Counted from the stretch's first letter, positions 1 to 8,467 are shown. The stretch: DNA of 64,000 nucleotides from Mesorhizobium sp. B4-1-3 (GCF_006439355.1 NZ_VFTG01000015.1:62001-126000); one strand, 5' to 3'. Translations and numbers: made by a program. The notes: a model not told the origin generated them from the letters alone.

Positions 1-87
1 GACGACACCTTCCTCGCCGACGAAGAGGAAGAAGACGACGACGTCGCAGATATGATCGGCGTCGGCGACGACGAGGACGAGGTCTGA
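1..87 (+). CDS. C-terminal end of TIGR02300-type acidic protein (partial)
   Basis: The window opens inside a reading frame whose last 28 codons are visible, ending in TGA at 85-87. The tail is extremely acidic: a run of Asp and Glu, then a short DMIGVG stretch, then more Asp/Glu to the end. Acidic C-termini of this form are typical of the small alphaproteobacterial TIGR02300 (FYDLN acid) family, which has no established function. The Cys-containing N-terminal part that would confirm this lies outside the window, so the family call rests on the tail alone. Confidence 0.55.
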   Translation, partial: DDTFLADEEEEDDDVADMIGVGDDEDEV

Positions 88-251
88 TTCCGATTGTTTG
101 CCGGCCATTTTCGCCTGTGACGAAAAAGCGGTCTTTCAAGACTTGATCTTGACCGAAGGCGGCGCTAGAAGCCGCCAGCACTAAACGACGGCGCGGGCCC
201 AACCGCGCCGGATCTCTTCGCCGGAAACGGCGCCGGCTGACTGCCGGGAGT

Positions 252-327
<76 letters not shown>

Positions 328-430
328 AACAGTCCTTCCTGAGCTGAGCAAGGTTTTCAGCTGGCCGAAATTGTTACCGCAAGCTGCTCGGAGCAACTGA
401 TGAACGGCCCGCTCCCGTCTTGCAACCGGG

Positions 431-931
431 TTAACCGCGCTCGGCGCGGGTTCTGGCTGCCTTGCGCGCCGCCGCCGATCGTCCGGCGGCGCCTTTGGTC
501 CGCGCGGCTTTCCTGGCCGCCGCCGACCGCTCCGCGGCCGTCCGGCCGGATGCGGCGCTCTTGGCCTGCCGCGACAGGGCCTTGCGGGAGGCGGTGCTTT
601 TCGGCTCGCCCTCGAGCACCTTCGACACAGCCTTCGAGACCTTCGGCTGACGCTTCGGCTTCCGTTCACCCTGGCCTGCCTCGTAAGCGTATTCGGCGCT
701 CTTGCGCGTGGTCTCCTTCACGTCGCCTTGCTTGGGCGGCGGCAGGTCGACGCCTGCGCGGCGCGCCTCCGAAAGGCCGATGGCGATCGCCTGCTTGGTG
801 GAGCGGGCGCCGTGCTTGCCGCGGCGGATTTTGTCGATTTCAGCGTGAACGAATTCACCGGCCTGCGTGCTTGCCGACTTGCCTTCGCGCTTGTCCTTGC
901 GCGCCTTTTCGATGGTTTTCTTGTCCGGCAT
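431..931 (-). CDS. DUF6496 domain-containing basic protein
   Basis: A 166-residue protein. The N-terminal half carries the recognisable DUF6496 core (TIEKARKDKREGKS, then GKHGARSTKQAIAIGLS). The C-terminal half, from about residue 90, is low-complexity and rich in Lys, Arg, Ala and Ser with repeated SAAARKAART-like units, resembling histone H1-type nucleoid tails. No catalytic motif or membrane segment is visible. The function of the family is not established; DNA or RNA binding by the basic tail is an inference. It lies alone on the minus strand just past the tRNA. Confidence 0.75.
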   Translation of the reverse strand: MPDKKTIEKARKDKREGKSASTQAGEFVHAEIDKIRRGKHGARSTKQAIAIGLSEARRAGVDLPPPKQGDVKETTRKSAEYAYEAGQGERKPKRQPKVSKAVSKVLEGEPKSTASRKALSRQAKSAASGRTAAERSAAARKAARTKGAAGRSAAARKAARTRAERG

Positions 932-996
932 TGTTTTTCTCTCCTCATTCGAACGGGAGGTACAAGCGAACGCGGAAAGCCCGCTTCAGCTGCGCA

Positions 997-1455
997 TCAG
1001 CGGGTTTCATATGTGCCGACGAGGTCGGCGGTGGCGATCACATGCTGCTCCGCAAGGGCCAGAAGTTCGGCGATTCCCATCTTCCCGCCGGTTTCCAGCG
1101 TTTCAACGTCGAGTGCCAAAAGGCGGAAGTGATAGTGGTGAACGCCATGTCCCTTTGGCGGCTGGGGACCGTCATAATGGGCATTGCCGAAGTCGTTCAC
1201 GCCTTGGCGGAAACTTTCCGGCCCGGCGGTGCCTTCGGGCAGGCGGTCCCGGGCGGCGGCAATGTCATAGACCGCCCAATGGCGAAACATGCCGCGGGGC
1301 GCGTCGGGATCCTCGACGACAACCAGGAAGCTTTTGGTCCCGGCCGGCGCGTTCTTCCATTGCAGGGGAGGAGACAGATTGCCGCCATTGCGGACATAGG
1401 GCTCGGGAATGGTCTGGCCATTCCCAAAGGCTGGACTCTCAAGCGTGAAAGCCAT
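997..1455 (-). CDS. YbhB/YbcL family (PEBP, Raf kinase inhibitor-like) protein
   Basis: A 152-residue phosphatidylethanolamine-binding-protein fold. The family's ligand-pocket motifs are present: DPDAP at about residues 49-53, RHWAVYDI at 58-65, and HGVHHYHFRLLALD near the C-terminus. The start at 1455 was preferred over an in-frame ATG 33 codons upstream because CGGAGT sits at proper spacing before it and homologues begin with the MAFTLESPAF-type strand. There is no signal peptide, so it is probably cytoplasmic. Bacterial members bind small anionic ligands, but their role is poorly defined. Confidence 0.88.
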   Translation of the reverse strand: MAFTLESPAFGNGQTIPEPYVRNGGNLSPPLQWKNAPAGTKSFLVVVEDPDAPRGMFRHWAVYDIAAARDRLPEGTAGPESFRQGVNDFGNAHYDGPQPPKGHGVHHYHFRLLALDVETLETGGKMGIAELLALAEQHVIATADLVGTYETR

Positions 1456-1710
1456 GGCTGGACTCCGTGCTCTTATCGCGTTCTTCCCGAAGGAAATTAA
1501 CGAACGATCTCTGCTCGGATCGGTGGAGCGCAATCGCTGCTGGTTTTTTGGCAACGCGGGGCATCGGCGGGAGTTCCAGCCTCGCTGGATGTTCGCAAGC
1601 GAAGCTATCGGTCCCGGCTGCGCAGACGGACGCGACTCAAATCGTATGCCAAGGAAATCCCTATGCCGGCGGCGGCAACTAGGCTAAGGGCTCCTGTCAG
1701 AGCGATGCTT

Positions 1711-2268
1711 ATGAGGATTTCGGTTTTGGGTGGGAAACTGGCGCAGGGGCGGGTTCAATCCGGATTGCTTGCGCGACCAGACAATCTCTTTGCGATGTTT
1801 TGCATTGCGGTCGCGCTTGTTGCTTGCCAATCGACGCCAGACACACAGCCTGTCGCCGACCCGCAACCCGCTCCGGTCGCCGCTCCCGCTCCGGCCTCGC
1901 CGAATTCGGCTGTGCTGGATCAGACGGTCGCGGTCGTCCAGCCCGGCAAGGGCGTCCCGGCGAGATACGCAGCCTTTTCCGGCATCTGGGCGGGGCAGCT
2001 CAACGGCATGTATGACGGCAAGCTCGCGGTCCTGACCGTGTCCTCGGGCGGGCAGGTGACGGCCAGCTACGCATGGGGCGATCTGGCCGACAACAAGCCG
2101 GGCGTCGCCGACGGCTCCGGCAGGATTTCCGGCAACACGTTGAAGCTCGGACGCCTGCCGAACGGCGCGGACATTACCGCCACGATGCCGTCGCCGGGAA
2201 CGCTCAACGTCACCTACGCGCTTGCCGGCCAGACCTATACCGGCTCGTTCGCGCGGGTCGGCCAGTAA
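1711..2268 (+). CDS. Small outer-membrane-type lipoprotein, function unknown
   Basis: The hydrophobic stretch AMFCIAVALVACQ ends in a good lipobox (LVAC), so the protein should be lipidated on that Cys and lose everything before it. The mature part starts with a Pro/Ala-rich linker of about 40 residues, followed by a compact domain of about 95 residues (FSGIWAGQLNG onward) rich in Gly, Thr and Ser and likely all-beta. The start is uncertain: ATG codons at 1663, 1705, 1711 and 1795 are all in frame. 1711 gives a basic n-region before the hydrophobic stretch; 1795 would give a very short signal without positive charge. No family name is recognised. Confidence 0.65.
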   Translation: MRISVLGGKLAQGRVQSGLLARPDNLFAMFCIAVALVACQSTPDTQPVADPQPAPVAAPAPASPNSAVLDQTVAVVQPGKGVPARYAAFSGIWAGQLNGMYDGKLAVLTVSSGGQVTASYAWGDLADNKPGVADGSGRISGNTLKLGRLPNGADITATMPSPGTLNVTYALAGQTYTGSFARVGQ

Positions 2269-2281
2269 CCAACGCGAGCTG

Positions 2282-3394
2282 CTAGCATTGGAGCGGGTCC
2301 TCGATGATCCGCACGCACATCGGCGTTCCGATCTCGATGGCTTGGCGGGTATCGGTCAGCCGGCCGCTCTGCTCGTCGCGGGCGAAGATCGAGATACGGT
2401 CGGCATTCTGGTTAGCTGAAAACAGATGCTTGCCGGATGGCGTCAGCGCCAGGTTGCGCGGCGTCGCGCCGCCGCAGGGCGCGAAGTCGACTGGATCGAG
2501 CTTTCCCGATTGCTGGTCGACGGCGAAGATGGCCACGCTGTCATGGCCTCTGTTGGAGCCGTAGAGAAAGCGGCCGTCGGGCGAGATCTGGATGTCGGCG
2601 CAGTGATTATGTGCGCGTGCCTGCGCGGGCACCGCCGGCTTGGCGTCGATTATCTCGAGCCGACCCGAGGATTGGTCGAGCGCCAGCGACACCACCGTCG
2701 AGTCCAGCTCGTTCATGACGAAGACGAAGCGGCCGTTCGGATGCAGCGCGACGTGACGCGGCCCGGCGCCGGGCGCGAGCGCCGAGGAAGCGAGCTTCAA
2801 CAGCGTGCCGTCGGGCTCGATGCGGTAAGAGACCAACTGGTCGATGCCGAGATCGGCGACGATGGCGACGCCGCCCTGGAAGGTTTCGGTGACGCTATGG
2901 GCATGCGACCGCTCCTGCCGCTCGGCATTGGGGCCGGTGCCGGAATGCGCCACGCTCGCCAGCGGCGCCGTCAGGCCCCCGTCGGCCGCAAAGCCGAACA
3001 CGGCGACCGCCTTGTCGGGCCCGCCGCTTCCCATGCCGTAATTGGCTACCAGAAGCTTGCTGCCGTCGCGGCTGATGGTGTTGTGCGCGGTGATGCTGCC
3101 GAGTGACGGCTGCTTGTTGATATAGGCGAGTGAATTGGCGGCGCGCTCGAAGCGATAGGCGGTGACCGTTCCCTCGCGCCAGGCGAAGACTTCTGAATTG
3201 GCATAGATTCGCGTTCCGTCCGGCGTCACCGATAGGAAGGTCGGGTTGTCGACCTCGTCGGTCTCGGCAAGCTTCTGCACGGCAAGCGTCGCCTCGTCGA
3301 AGGCATAGACGCCAAGGCCGACGCCGCGCGCGCCCTGGAAATAGGGCGCCTCGCGGTTGAGGCTGCCGACAAAGACAAGACAGGCGCTTTGCAT
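2282..3394 (-). CDS. Lactonase family (YbhE/Pgl-like seven-bladed beta-propeller) protein
   Basis: A 370-residue protein with the repeated blades of the 6-phosphogluconolactonase/cycloisomerase-2 family: VTPDGTRIYA, ISRDGSKLLVANYG, HPNGRFVFVMNELDSTV, SPDGRFLYGSNRGHDS and TPSGKHLFSANQNADRI. The family hydrolyses sugar lactones or acts on related metabolites; the substrate here cannot be read from sequence. The start at 3394 was chosen because AGGAGG lies just upstream; the longer frame adds 35 unlike residues. It is transcribed away from the MaoC/CoA-transferase operon across a 0.2 kb divergent spacer, so shared control is plausible. Confidence 0.88.
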   Translation of the reverse strand: MQSACLVFVGSLNREAPYFQGARGVGLGVYAFDEATLAVQKLAETDEVDNPTFLSVTPDGTRIYANSEVFAWREGTVTAYRFERAANSLAYINKQPSLGSITAHNTISRDGSKLLVANYGMGSGGPDKAVAVFGFAADGGLTAPLASVAHSGTGPNAERQERSHAHSVTETFQGGVAIVADLGIDQLVSYRIEPDGTLLKLASSALAPGAGPRHVALHPNGRFVFVMNELDSTVVSLALDQSSGRLEIIDAKPAVPAQARAHNHCADIQISPDGRFLYGSNRGHDSVAIFAVDQQSGKLDPVDFAPCGGATPRNLALTPSGKHLFSANQNADRISIFARDEQSGRLTDTRQAIEIGTPMCVRIIEDPLQC

Positions 3395-3481
3395 TGGTGT
3401 TCCTCCTGTCGCCGGCGGCTCCTGCGCCCGTGCCGGCTTTCCAAAAATTTCGCCGATCATCGCTTGCAAGGCAATCCCATA

Positions 3482-3500
3482 TGTGAAAATATTATTCACA
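3482..3500. promoter_or_regulatory. Operator-like dyad between lactonase and MaoC operon
   Basis: TGTGAA and TTCACA are perfect 6-bp inverted arms separated by the AT-rich spacer AATATTA, 19 bp overall. The dyad sits about 88 bp before the lactonase start on one side and 29 bp before the leader ORF at 3529 on the other. The size and symmetry fit a dimeric repressor site. No regulator gene is adjacent, so the binding protein is unknown. Confidence 0.4.
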
Positions 3501-3528
3501 AAAGAAAATTGACGGGAGGAAAGCGATT

Positions 3529-3603
3529 ATGCGTCTCGCCATCCGGCATCGTGACCGGAACCGCCCTGCAGGCCGCGCCGGAAGCTCCCGGAGAGGATCA
3601 TGA
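3529..3603 (+). CDS. Arg-rich 24-codon leader ORF, coupled to the MaoC gene
   Basis: The ATG at 3529 follows a strong ribosome binding site (GGGAGGAAAG). The frame runs 24 codons, ending at TGA 3601-3603, which overlaps the ATG of the next gene at 3600 in the arrangement ATGA. The peptide is strikingly basic (MRLAIRHRDRNR at its start, about one third Arg). The strong SD site and the coupled stop/start suggest a translated leader controlling the operon. It could also be a fortuitous frame; conservation of the peptide would decide. Confidence 0.4.
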   Translation: MRLAIRHRDRNRPAGRAGSSRRGS

Positions 3604-4151
3604 GCGCATTCTCGCCGACCGTCGGTGTCGCCTCGACGCATCCTGCCGACATGCCTGAGGCGCATGCGGAGATCCCTGTCTGGAATTCGGAAAACTGGTT
3701 CTACGAGGACTGGCAGGTCGGCCACAAAATCCGTTCGCTCCGCCGCACCATCTCCGAGGGCGAGAGCCATATGTTCAATACGCTGGTGCTGGATATCCAC
3801 CCTTACGTGCAGGACCAGATGTTCGCCGAGAAGGAAGGCATCTTCGGCCGGCGGCTGGTGGCCGGCGCCTTCGTGTTCTCGGCCGGGCTCGGCCTGGTCG
3901 CCACCAACTGCCTCAACGCCTTTTCCTATGGCTATGACAAGCTTCGCTTCATCAAGCCGGTCTTCATTGGTGACACCATCTATTCGATCCGCACCAACCT
4001 CGACAAAAAGCCGCGCTACCAGGATATGGGCCTGATCCGCGCCAGCTATGAAGTCTTCAAGGGTGAAGGAGAGCTGGTGCTCTACTGCGAGCATCTCCAG
4101 ACGGTGAAATACAAGAACCCGGCCGATTTCGCCGGCAAGACAGAGAAGTGA
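3600..4151 (+). CDS. MaoC-like hot-dog fold protein, degenerate active site
   Basis: A 183-residue single hot-dog domain of the MaoC/(R)-hydratase family. The conserved later part is clear (GRRLVAGAFVFSAGLGLV and YGYDKLRFIKPVFIGDTI). The catalytic segment, normally GDxxPxHxD, reads LDIHPYVQD: Asp65 is kept, but the position of the catalytic His is Val70. Ordinary enoyl-CoA hydratase activity is therefore doubtful. It is the first full gene of the operon and lies 3 bp before a CoA-transferase gene, so it probably acts on the same CoA-linked substrate. The start has GGAGAGGA just upstream. Confidence 0.82.
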   Translation: MSAFSPTVGVASTHPADMPEAHAEIPVWNSENWFYEDWQVGHKIRSLRRTISEGESHMFNTLVLDIHPYVQDQMFAEKEGIFGRRLVAGAFVFSAGLGLVATNCLNAFSYGYDKLRFIKPVFIGDTIYSIRTNLDKKPRYQDMGLIRASYEVFKGEGELVLYCEHLQTVKYKNPADFAGKTEK

Positions 4152-4154
4152 GCC

Positions 4155-5315
4155 GTGGCCGCTGAAAACGAACTTCCGCTGACCGGCCTCGTCGTCGTCG
4201 ACATGAGCCAGTTCCTGTCGGGCCCCTATTGTTCGCTGCGCCTGCTCGACCTCGGCGCGCGCGTCATCAAGATCGAGCGGCCGGACGGCGGGGATCTCTC
4301 GCGCCGGCTCTATCTCAGCGACACCGAGATCGGCGGCGATTCCACCATTTTCCACGCCATCAACCGCGGCAAGGAGAGCCTTGCCATCGACCTCAAGAAC
4401 GAGGCCGCCCTCGCCATGCTGCGCGCGCTGATCGCCAAGGCCGACGTGCTCATCCAGAACTTCAGGCCGGGCGTCATCGAGCGGCTCGGCCTCGATTATG
4501 AGCATGTGAGGACGATCAATCCCCGGCTCGTCTATGCCTCTATCAGCGGCTATGGCGAGGACGGCCCCTGGGTGAAGCGCCCGGGGCAGGATCTGCTCGC
4601 CCAGGCTCGCTCCGGAGTGATGTGGCTGAACGGCGACGAGGAGCAAGGGCCGGTGCCGTTCGGGCTGGCGATCGCCGACATGCTGGCGGGCGCTGCCTGC
4701 GCCCAAGGCATCCTGGCCAAGCTGGTGCGGCGCGGCATCACGGGCGAGGGCGGCCATGTCGAGACCAGCCTGCTCGAGGCGCTGGTCGATTTCCAGTTCG
4801 AAGTGCTGACCACGCATCTCAACGACGGCCGCCGCCTGCCGAAGCGCTCGTCCTTCCGCAGCGCCCACGCCTATCTCTCGGCGCCCTACGGCGTCTATCC
4901 GGCGAAGGACGGCTACCTGGCGATTGCCATGACCCCGATCCCGAAGATCGCCGATCTGCTCGGATTGCCGGAGCTCGACCCGTTCCGCGACAAGCCCGCG
5001 ACCTGGTTCACCGCCCGCGACGAGATCAAGGCGATCATCGCCAGACGCATTGCCGAAAAGACCACCGACGAGTGGCTGGCCATTCTCGAGCCCGCCGACG
5101 TCTGGTGCGCCAAGGTGCTGACCTGGCCGGAGCTGATGCAAAGCGACGGTTTCAAGGCGCTCGACATGCTGCAGACCGTGACGCGCGAGGACAATGTCTC
5201 GATCCTCACCACGCGTTCGCCGCTGCGCGTCGACGGCGCGCGCGCCAGGGTTGACCGCGCCGCCCCGCGCATCGGCGAGCACAGTGAAAAGATCCGCGCG
5301 GAGTTCGGCCTGTGA
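4155..5315 (+). CDS. CaiB/BaiF family (type III) CoA-transferase
   Basis: A 386-residue protein, the usual length for this family, which moves CoA between carboxylic acids through an aspartyl-CoA thioester. Family landmarks are present: VVDMSQFLSGPYCS near the N-terminus, ARVIKIERPDGGD, NFRPGVIERLGL, SGYGEDGPW and RPGQDLLAQARSG. The catalytic Asp is predicted as Asp175 in FGLAIADMLAG. It starts with GTG 3 bp after the MaoC gene and overlaps the next start by 4 bp (GTGA), indicating tight coupling. The acid substrate is unknown. Confidence 0.9.
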   Translation: MAAENELPLTGLVVVDMSQFLSGPYCSLRLLDLGARVIKIERPDGGDLSRRLYLSDTEIGGDSTIFHAINRGKESLAIDLKNEAALAMLRALIAKADVLIQNFRPGVIERLGLDYEHVRTINPRLVYASISGYGEDGPWVKRPGQDLLAQARSGVMWLNGDEEQGPVPFGLAIADMLAGAACAQGILAKLVRRGITGEGGHVETSLLEALVDFQFEVLTTHLNDGRRLPKRSSFRSAHAYLSAPYGVYPAKDGYLAIAMTPIPKIADLLGLPELDPFRDKPATWFTARDEIKAIIARRIAEKTTDEWLAILEPADVWCAKVLTWPELMQSDGFKALDMLQTVTREDNVSILTTRSPLRVDGARARVDRAAPRIGEHSEKIRAEFGL

Positions 5316-6463
5316 GCGGTGTTTCTTTGAAAGGCATGACCTGGAGCCATCCGCGCGGCTACGACCCGATGGTGGCGTGCTCGGCGCTTTGGCAGGAAAG
5401 GACCGGCGTTTCGATCGAGTGGGACAAGCGTTCGCTGCAGGATTTTGAGTCCTTCCCGGTGGAAGAGCTCGCCCGCGCCTATGATTTGATCGTCATCGAC
5501 CATCCGCATGTCGGCCAGATCACAGCCGAGAAATGCCTGGCGCCGCTCGATTTCCCCGGCCGCGAGGCGGAGCGCGAGGCGCTGGCCAGGGGAAGCGTCG
5601 GCAAGTCCTATCCGAGCTACACCTGGCAGGGGCGGCAATGGGCTTTCCCGATCGACGCCGCGACCCAGGTGCAGGCCTGGCGGCCGGACCTGATCGAGGC
5701 AGCGCCCACGATCTGGACCGAAGTGCTGGCGCTTGCCGAGCAGGGCCGGGTGCTCTTGCCGCTCAGGCCGCCGCATTCGCTGATGTGCTTCTACACTTTG
5801 GCCGCCGATCTCGGCCGGCCATGTATCGTCGATGGTTCGGCCGACCTTGTTGACGCCGAGACCGGCGAAACCGCTTTCGAGATGCTGCGCGAGATCGCGG
5901 CGCTCGTCGATCCCGCATGCCTGACGATGGATCCGATCGCGGTGTTCGAAAGGATGGTCGAATCCGGCTCGCGCATCGCCTGCGCGCCGCTGATCTATGG
6001 CTATGTTTCCTATGCAGTGGCAGGTTTCCGGCCGCATCGCCTCGCTTTTGCCGACATGCCGATCGTTGGCGGCAACGGCCCGATCGGCTCGGCGCTTGGC
6101 GGCACCGGCATTGCCGTCTCAGCCTTTTCCGCCGCGCGCGAGGCGGCGATAGACTTCGCCTACTGGATTGCCAGCGGCGACGTGCAGCGCGGACCCTACG
6201 CCGCCGCCGGCGGCCAGCCCGGCCATGCTGCCGCCTGGGAGGATAATGCCGTCAATGCCGCGACCGGCAACTTCTATCGCGCCACGCGGGCGACGCTTGA
6301 AGGCGCATGGGTCCGTCCGCGCCATGACGGCTACATGGTCTTCCAGCAGCAGGCCTCCGACCGCATCAATGACGGCCTTGCCGGCAGGCAGGACGCCCGC
6401 CACGTCGTCGCCGACATCAATCACCTGTTCCGGGAGAGTTTCGCGCCGGCCGCTGCCGGTTAG
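5312..6463 (+). CDS. Extracellular-solute-binding-like protein lacking a signal peptide
   Basis: A 383-residue protein with the layout of family 1 solute-binding proteins: WSHPRGYDPMVACSALWQ, YDLIVIDHPHVGQI, FPIDAATQVQAWRPDLI, then a second lobe with GGNGPIGSALGGTGIAVSA. The N-terminus is polar (MSGVSLKGMTWSHPRG), with no hydrophobic export segment or lipobox, and the start is fixed by overlap with the preceding stop (GTGA). It should stay in the cytoplasm. The adjacent downstream gene encodes a normal exported binding protein. It may be a cytoplasmic ligand sensor or a re-purposed binding protein; no function is assigned. Confidence 0.72.
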   Translation: MSGVSLKGMTWSHPRGYDPMVACSALWQERTGVSIEWDKRSLQDFESFPVEELARAYDLIVIDHPHVGQITAEKCLAPLDFPGREAEREALARGSVGKSYPSYTWQGRQWAFPIDAATQVQAWRPDLIEAAPTIWTEVLALAEQGRVLLPLRPPHSLMCFYTLAADLGRPCIVDGSADLVDAETGETAFEMLREIAALVDPACLTMDPIAVFERMVESGSRIACAPLIYGYVSYAVAGFRPHRLAFADMPIVGGNGPIGSALGGTGIAVSAFSAAREAAIDFAYWIASGDVQRGPYAAAGGQPGHAAAWEDNAVNAATGNFYRATRATLEGAWVRPRHDGYMVFQQQASDRINDGLAGRQDARHVVADINHLFRESFAPAAAG

Positions 6464-6488
6464 TTCCACTGCACCAAGGGAGGAAAAA

Positions 6489-7673
6489 ATGACCAGCCTG
6501 ATACGCGGCCTGCTCGCCGCAACCGCCTTAATCTCGATGCCCTTCGCCGCCCATGCCGCCGACGTGAAGTCGGTGATCGACGGCCTGCCGGCCGATCTCA
6601 AGGCGCAATATGACGGCGCGCCGCAGAAGGTGCTGCCCTCGGCCTGGGATAATTTCACGCCGCCGGCGAAGCCGTGGAAGTGGTGCCATTCGGAGAGCTA
6701 CCAGGGCAATCCGTGGCGCGTGTCGGTCACCAAGGAATTGAAGCGGCTGGTCGACGGCCTCATCGCCGACGGCTCGGTGTCGAGCTTCGAGGTGTCGGAT
6801 TCGAACAACGACCCGAGCCAGCAGATCAACCAGATCCGCGCCTTCATCGACAAGAAGTGCTCGATCATCACCTCGATCCCGGGATCGGCGACGGCGCTTG
6901 ACGATGCCGTGAATGCCGCGGCTAAGGCGGGCATTCCCTTCATCACCGCGGCTGGCTCCATCACCAGCCCCAACGCCATCAATGTCGATTCCAACTATGC
7001 CCGCTGGGGCTATGACATGATGACGGCGATCGGCAAGGCAAAGCCCGATGCCAGCGTGCTGGTGGTCGAAGGCATCGCCGGCCATCCGATCGTCGTCCAG
7101 GAAAAGCAGGGCGCCGACAAGGCGCTTGCCGAGAACAAGGGCCTCAAGGTCGCGCGTACCGTCAACGGCAACTGGACGGCCAACGTCACCAAGACAGTGG
7201 TGCTGCAGGCCATCGCCACCAATCCGGCGCCGATCGACGCGGTGTGGACGACCGGCAGCGAAAGCCGCGTCGTCGCCGAGGCCTTCGCTGAAGCCGGCCG
7301 CCCGGCGCCGCTGATCACCGGCTCGATCACCGGCGATGCGCTGGGCTACTGGAAGGCCAATCCCGACAAGTACCGCTTCGAAGGCCATGCCGTTCTGCCG
7401 GGCTGGACCGCGCAGACGCTGTTCCGTGTCGGCGAGCGCATGCTCGACGGCCAGAAGCCGAAGCTTAACACGCTGCTGATCCCGATCCCGCCGGTGCATG
7501 CCGCCGAGCTCGACAAATGGTACAAGGACTGCATGACGCCGGACGCCGTTTCGGTCTTCCCGGTGCCGCCGACGGACCCGATGCCCGAAAACGTGCTCGA
7601 CGCCTATTTCAGCAATCCCGCCCCGACCAAGGGTTGGGATTATTCCAAGGTGCCGGACGCTTGCGCCAAGTGA
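6489..7673 (+). CDS. Ribose-type sugar ABC transporter, periplasmic binding protein
   Basis: A 394-residue protein. The signal peptide (residues 1-23, LLAATALISMPFAAHA|A) is clear and AGGAAAAA precedes the ATG. The two-lobed Peripla_BP_4 fold is marked by NNDPSQQINQIRAFIDKKCS, AAAKAGIPFITAAGSI, VVEGIAGHP and VWTTGSESR. It feeds the membrane components encoded by the next four genes. The ligand is unknown; the CoA-transferase and MaoC neighbours suggest something whose catabolism passes through a CoA ester. Confidence 0.88.
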   Translation: MTSLIRGLLAATALISMPFAAHAADVKSVIDGLPADLKAQYDGAPQKVLPSAWDNFTPPAKPWKWCHSESYQGNPWRVSVTKELKRLVDGLIADGSVSSFEVSDSNNDPSQQINQIRAFIDKKCSIITSIPGSATALDDAVNAAAKAGIPFITAAGSITSPNAINVDSNYARWGYDMMTAIGKAKPDASVLVVEGIAGHPIVVQEKQGADKALAENKGLKVARTVNGNWTANVTKTVVLQAIATNPAPIDAVWTTGSESRVVAEAFAEAGRPAPLITGSITGDALGYWKANPDKYRFEGHAVLPGWTAQTLFRVGERMLDGQKPKLNTLLIPIPPVHAAELDKWYKDCMTPDAVSVFPVPPTDPMPENVLDAYFSNPAPTKGWDYSKVPDACAK

Positions 7674-7676
7674 TGT

Positions 7677-7711
7677 GAAGCCGGCTCAACACCCTTAAAG
7701 GGGCCGGCTTC
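7677..7711 (+). other. Intercistronic hairpin after the binding-protein gene
   Basis: The arms GAAGCCGGC (7677-7685) and GCCGGCTTC (7703-7711) pair perfectly over 9 bp around a 17-nt loop, starting 3 bp after the stop codon. No T-tract follows, so it is more likely a 3' stabiliser or attenuator that raises binding-protein yield over the membrane genes than a full terminator. Confidence 0.6.
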
Positions 7712-7729
7712 TCCATTTCGGGAAGAAAA

Positions 7730-8467
7730 ATGCTCGAAGTCCGAGGCGTCTCCAAACGCTATGGCGAAACCGTCGCGCTGGCCGAGGCGTCGATTGCCTT
7801 CCGTCCCGGCACGATCCATACGATCCTGGGCGAGAACGGCTCGGGCAAGAGCACGCTGGTGAAGCTGTTGTCCGGCATCGTGCAGCCGGATGGCGGCGTG
7901 ATCCTGCTCGATGGCAAGGCGTTTTCCGGCACGCAGCCCGCCGCCTTCCAGGCCGCCGGCTTCGTCACCGTTTTCCAGGAAGTGCTGGTCGCGCCGGATC
8001 GTTCGGTGACCGACAACATCCTGCTTGGCCTGGACGGTCTGTGGCGACGAGGCGTGCCGCGCGGCGAGCGGCGCGCCCGGGCGCAGGCCGCGCTCGGGCG
8101 CTTTGCGGTAACGCCGATCGATCTCGACCGGCCATGCGGCGAGCTGCCGCTTGCCGGGCGGCAGCTTGTGGTGCTCGCCCGCGCCGTCATCCGCAACCCG
8201 CGTGTCCTGATCCTCGACGAGATGACGGCGGCGCTCGACTTTGCCGACCGCGAGTCGGTCTTCGCGCTGATGCGCGAGCTTGCCGGACAGGGCACGCTGA
8301 TCCTGTTCATCACGCACCGCATGGACGAGGTGATGGCTTTGTCCGACCGTATATCCATCCTGCGCGCCGGCCGCGTGGTGAAGACCGAGGAGCGCGGCGC
8401 CTCGACGCCGGCCGAGCTTCTGGCGGCGATGGCGCCGCAGACGGCAGCGGAGCTGGCGCATGGCTGA
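7730..8467 (+). CDS. Sugar ABC transporter ATPase, N-terminal half of a split RbsA-type protein
   Basis: A 245-residue single nucleotide-binding domain. The Walker A motif GENGSGKST is at about 34-42 and Walker B is LILDEMTAALD. The signature is degenerate (LPLAGRQLVVLARAV instead of LSGGQ), as in the first domain of RbsA/MglA-type ATPases. Those are normally one chain of about 500 residues; here the frame stops after the first domain and the second begins in a separate, overlapping gene (8460-8467). The two proteins presumably form the ATPase heterodimer for the permeases encoded next. Confidence 0.88.
   Translation: MLEVRGVSKRYGETVALAEASIAFRPGTIHTILGENGSGKSTLVKLLSGIVQPDGGVILLDGKAFSGTQPAAFQAAGFVTVFQEVLVAPDRSVTDNILLGLDGLWRRGVPRGERRARAQAALGRFAVTPIDLDRPCGELPLAGRQLVVLARAVIRNPRVLILDEMTAALDFADRESVFALMRELAGQGTLILFITHRMDEVMALSDRISILRAGRVVKTEERGASTPAELLAAMAPQTAAELAHG

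Noticed and set aside
400..1500. Long plus-strand frame of 366 codons
   Set aside because: Shadow of the DUF6496 and YbhB genes on the minus strand; the translation is Arg/Pro/Cys-rich with no family features.
3492..5282. 596-codon minus-strand frame under the MaoC and CoA-transferase genes
   Set aside because: High-GC antisense frame; both sense genes have clear family motifs and ribosome sites, and the antisense product resembles nothing.
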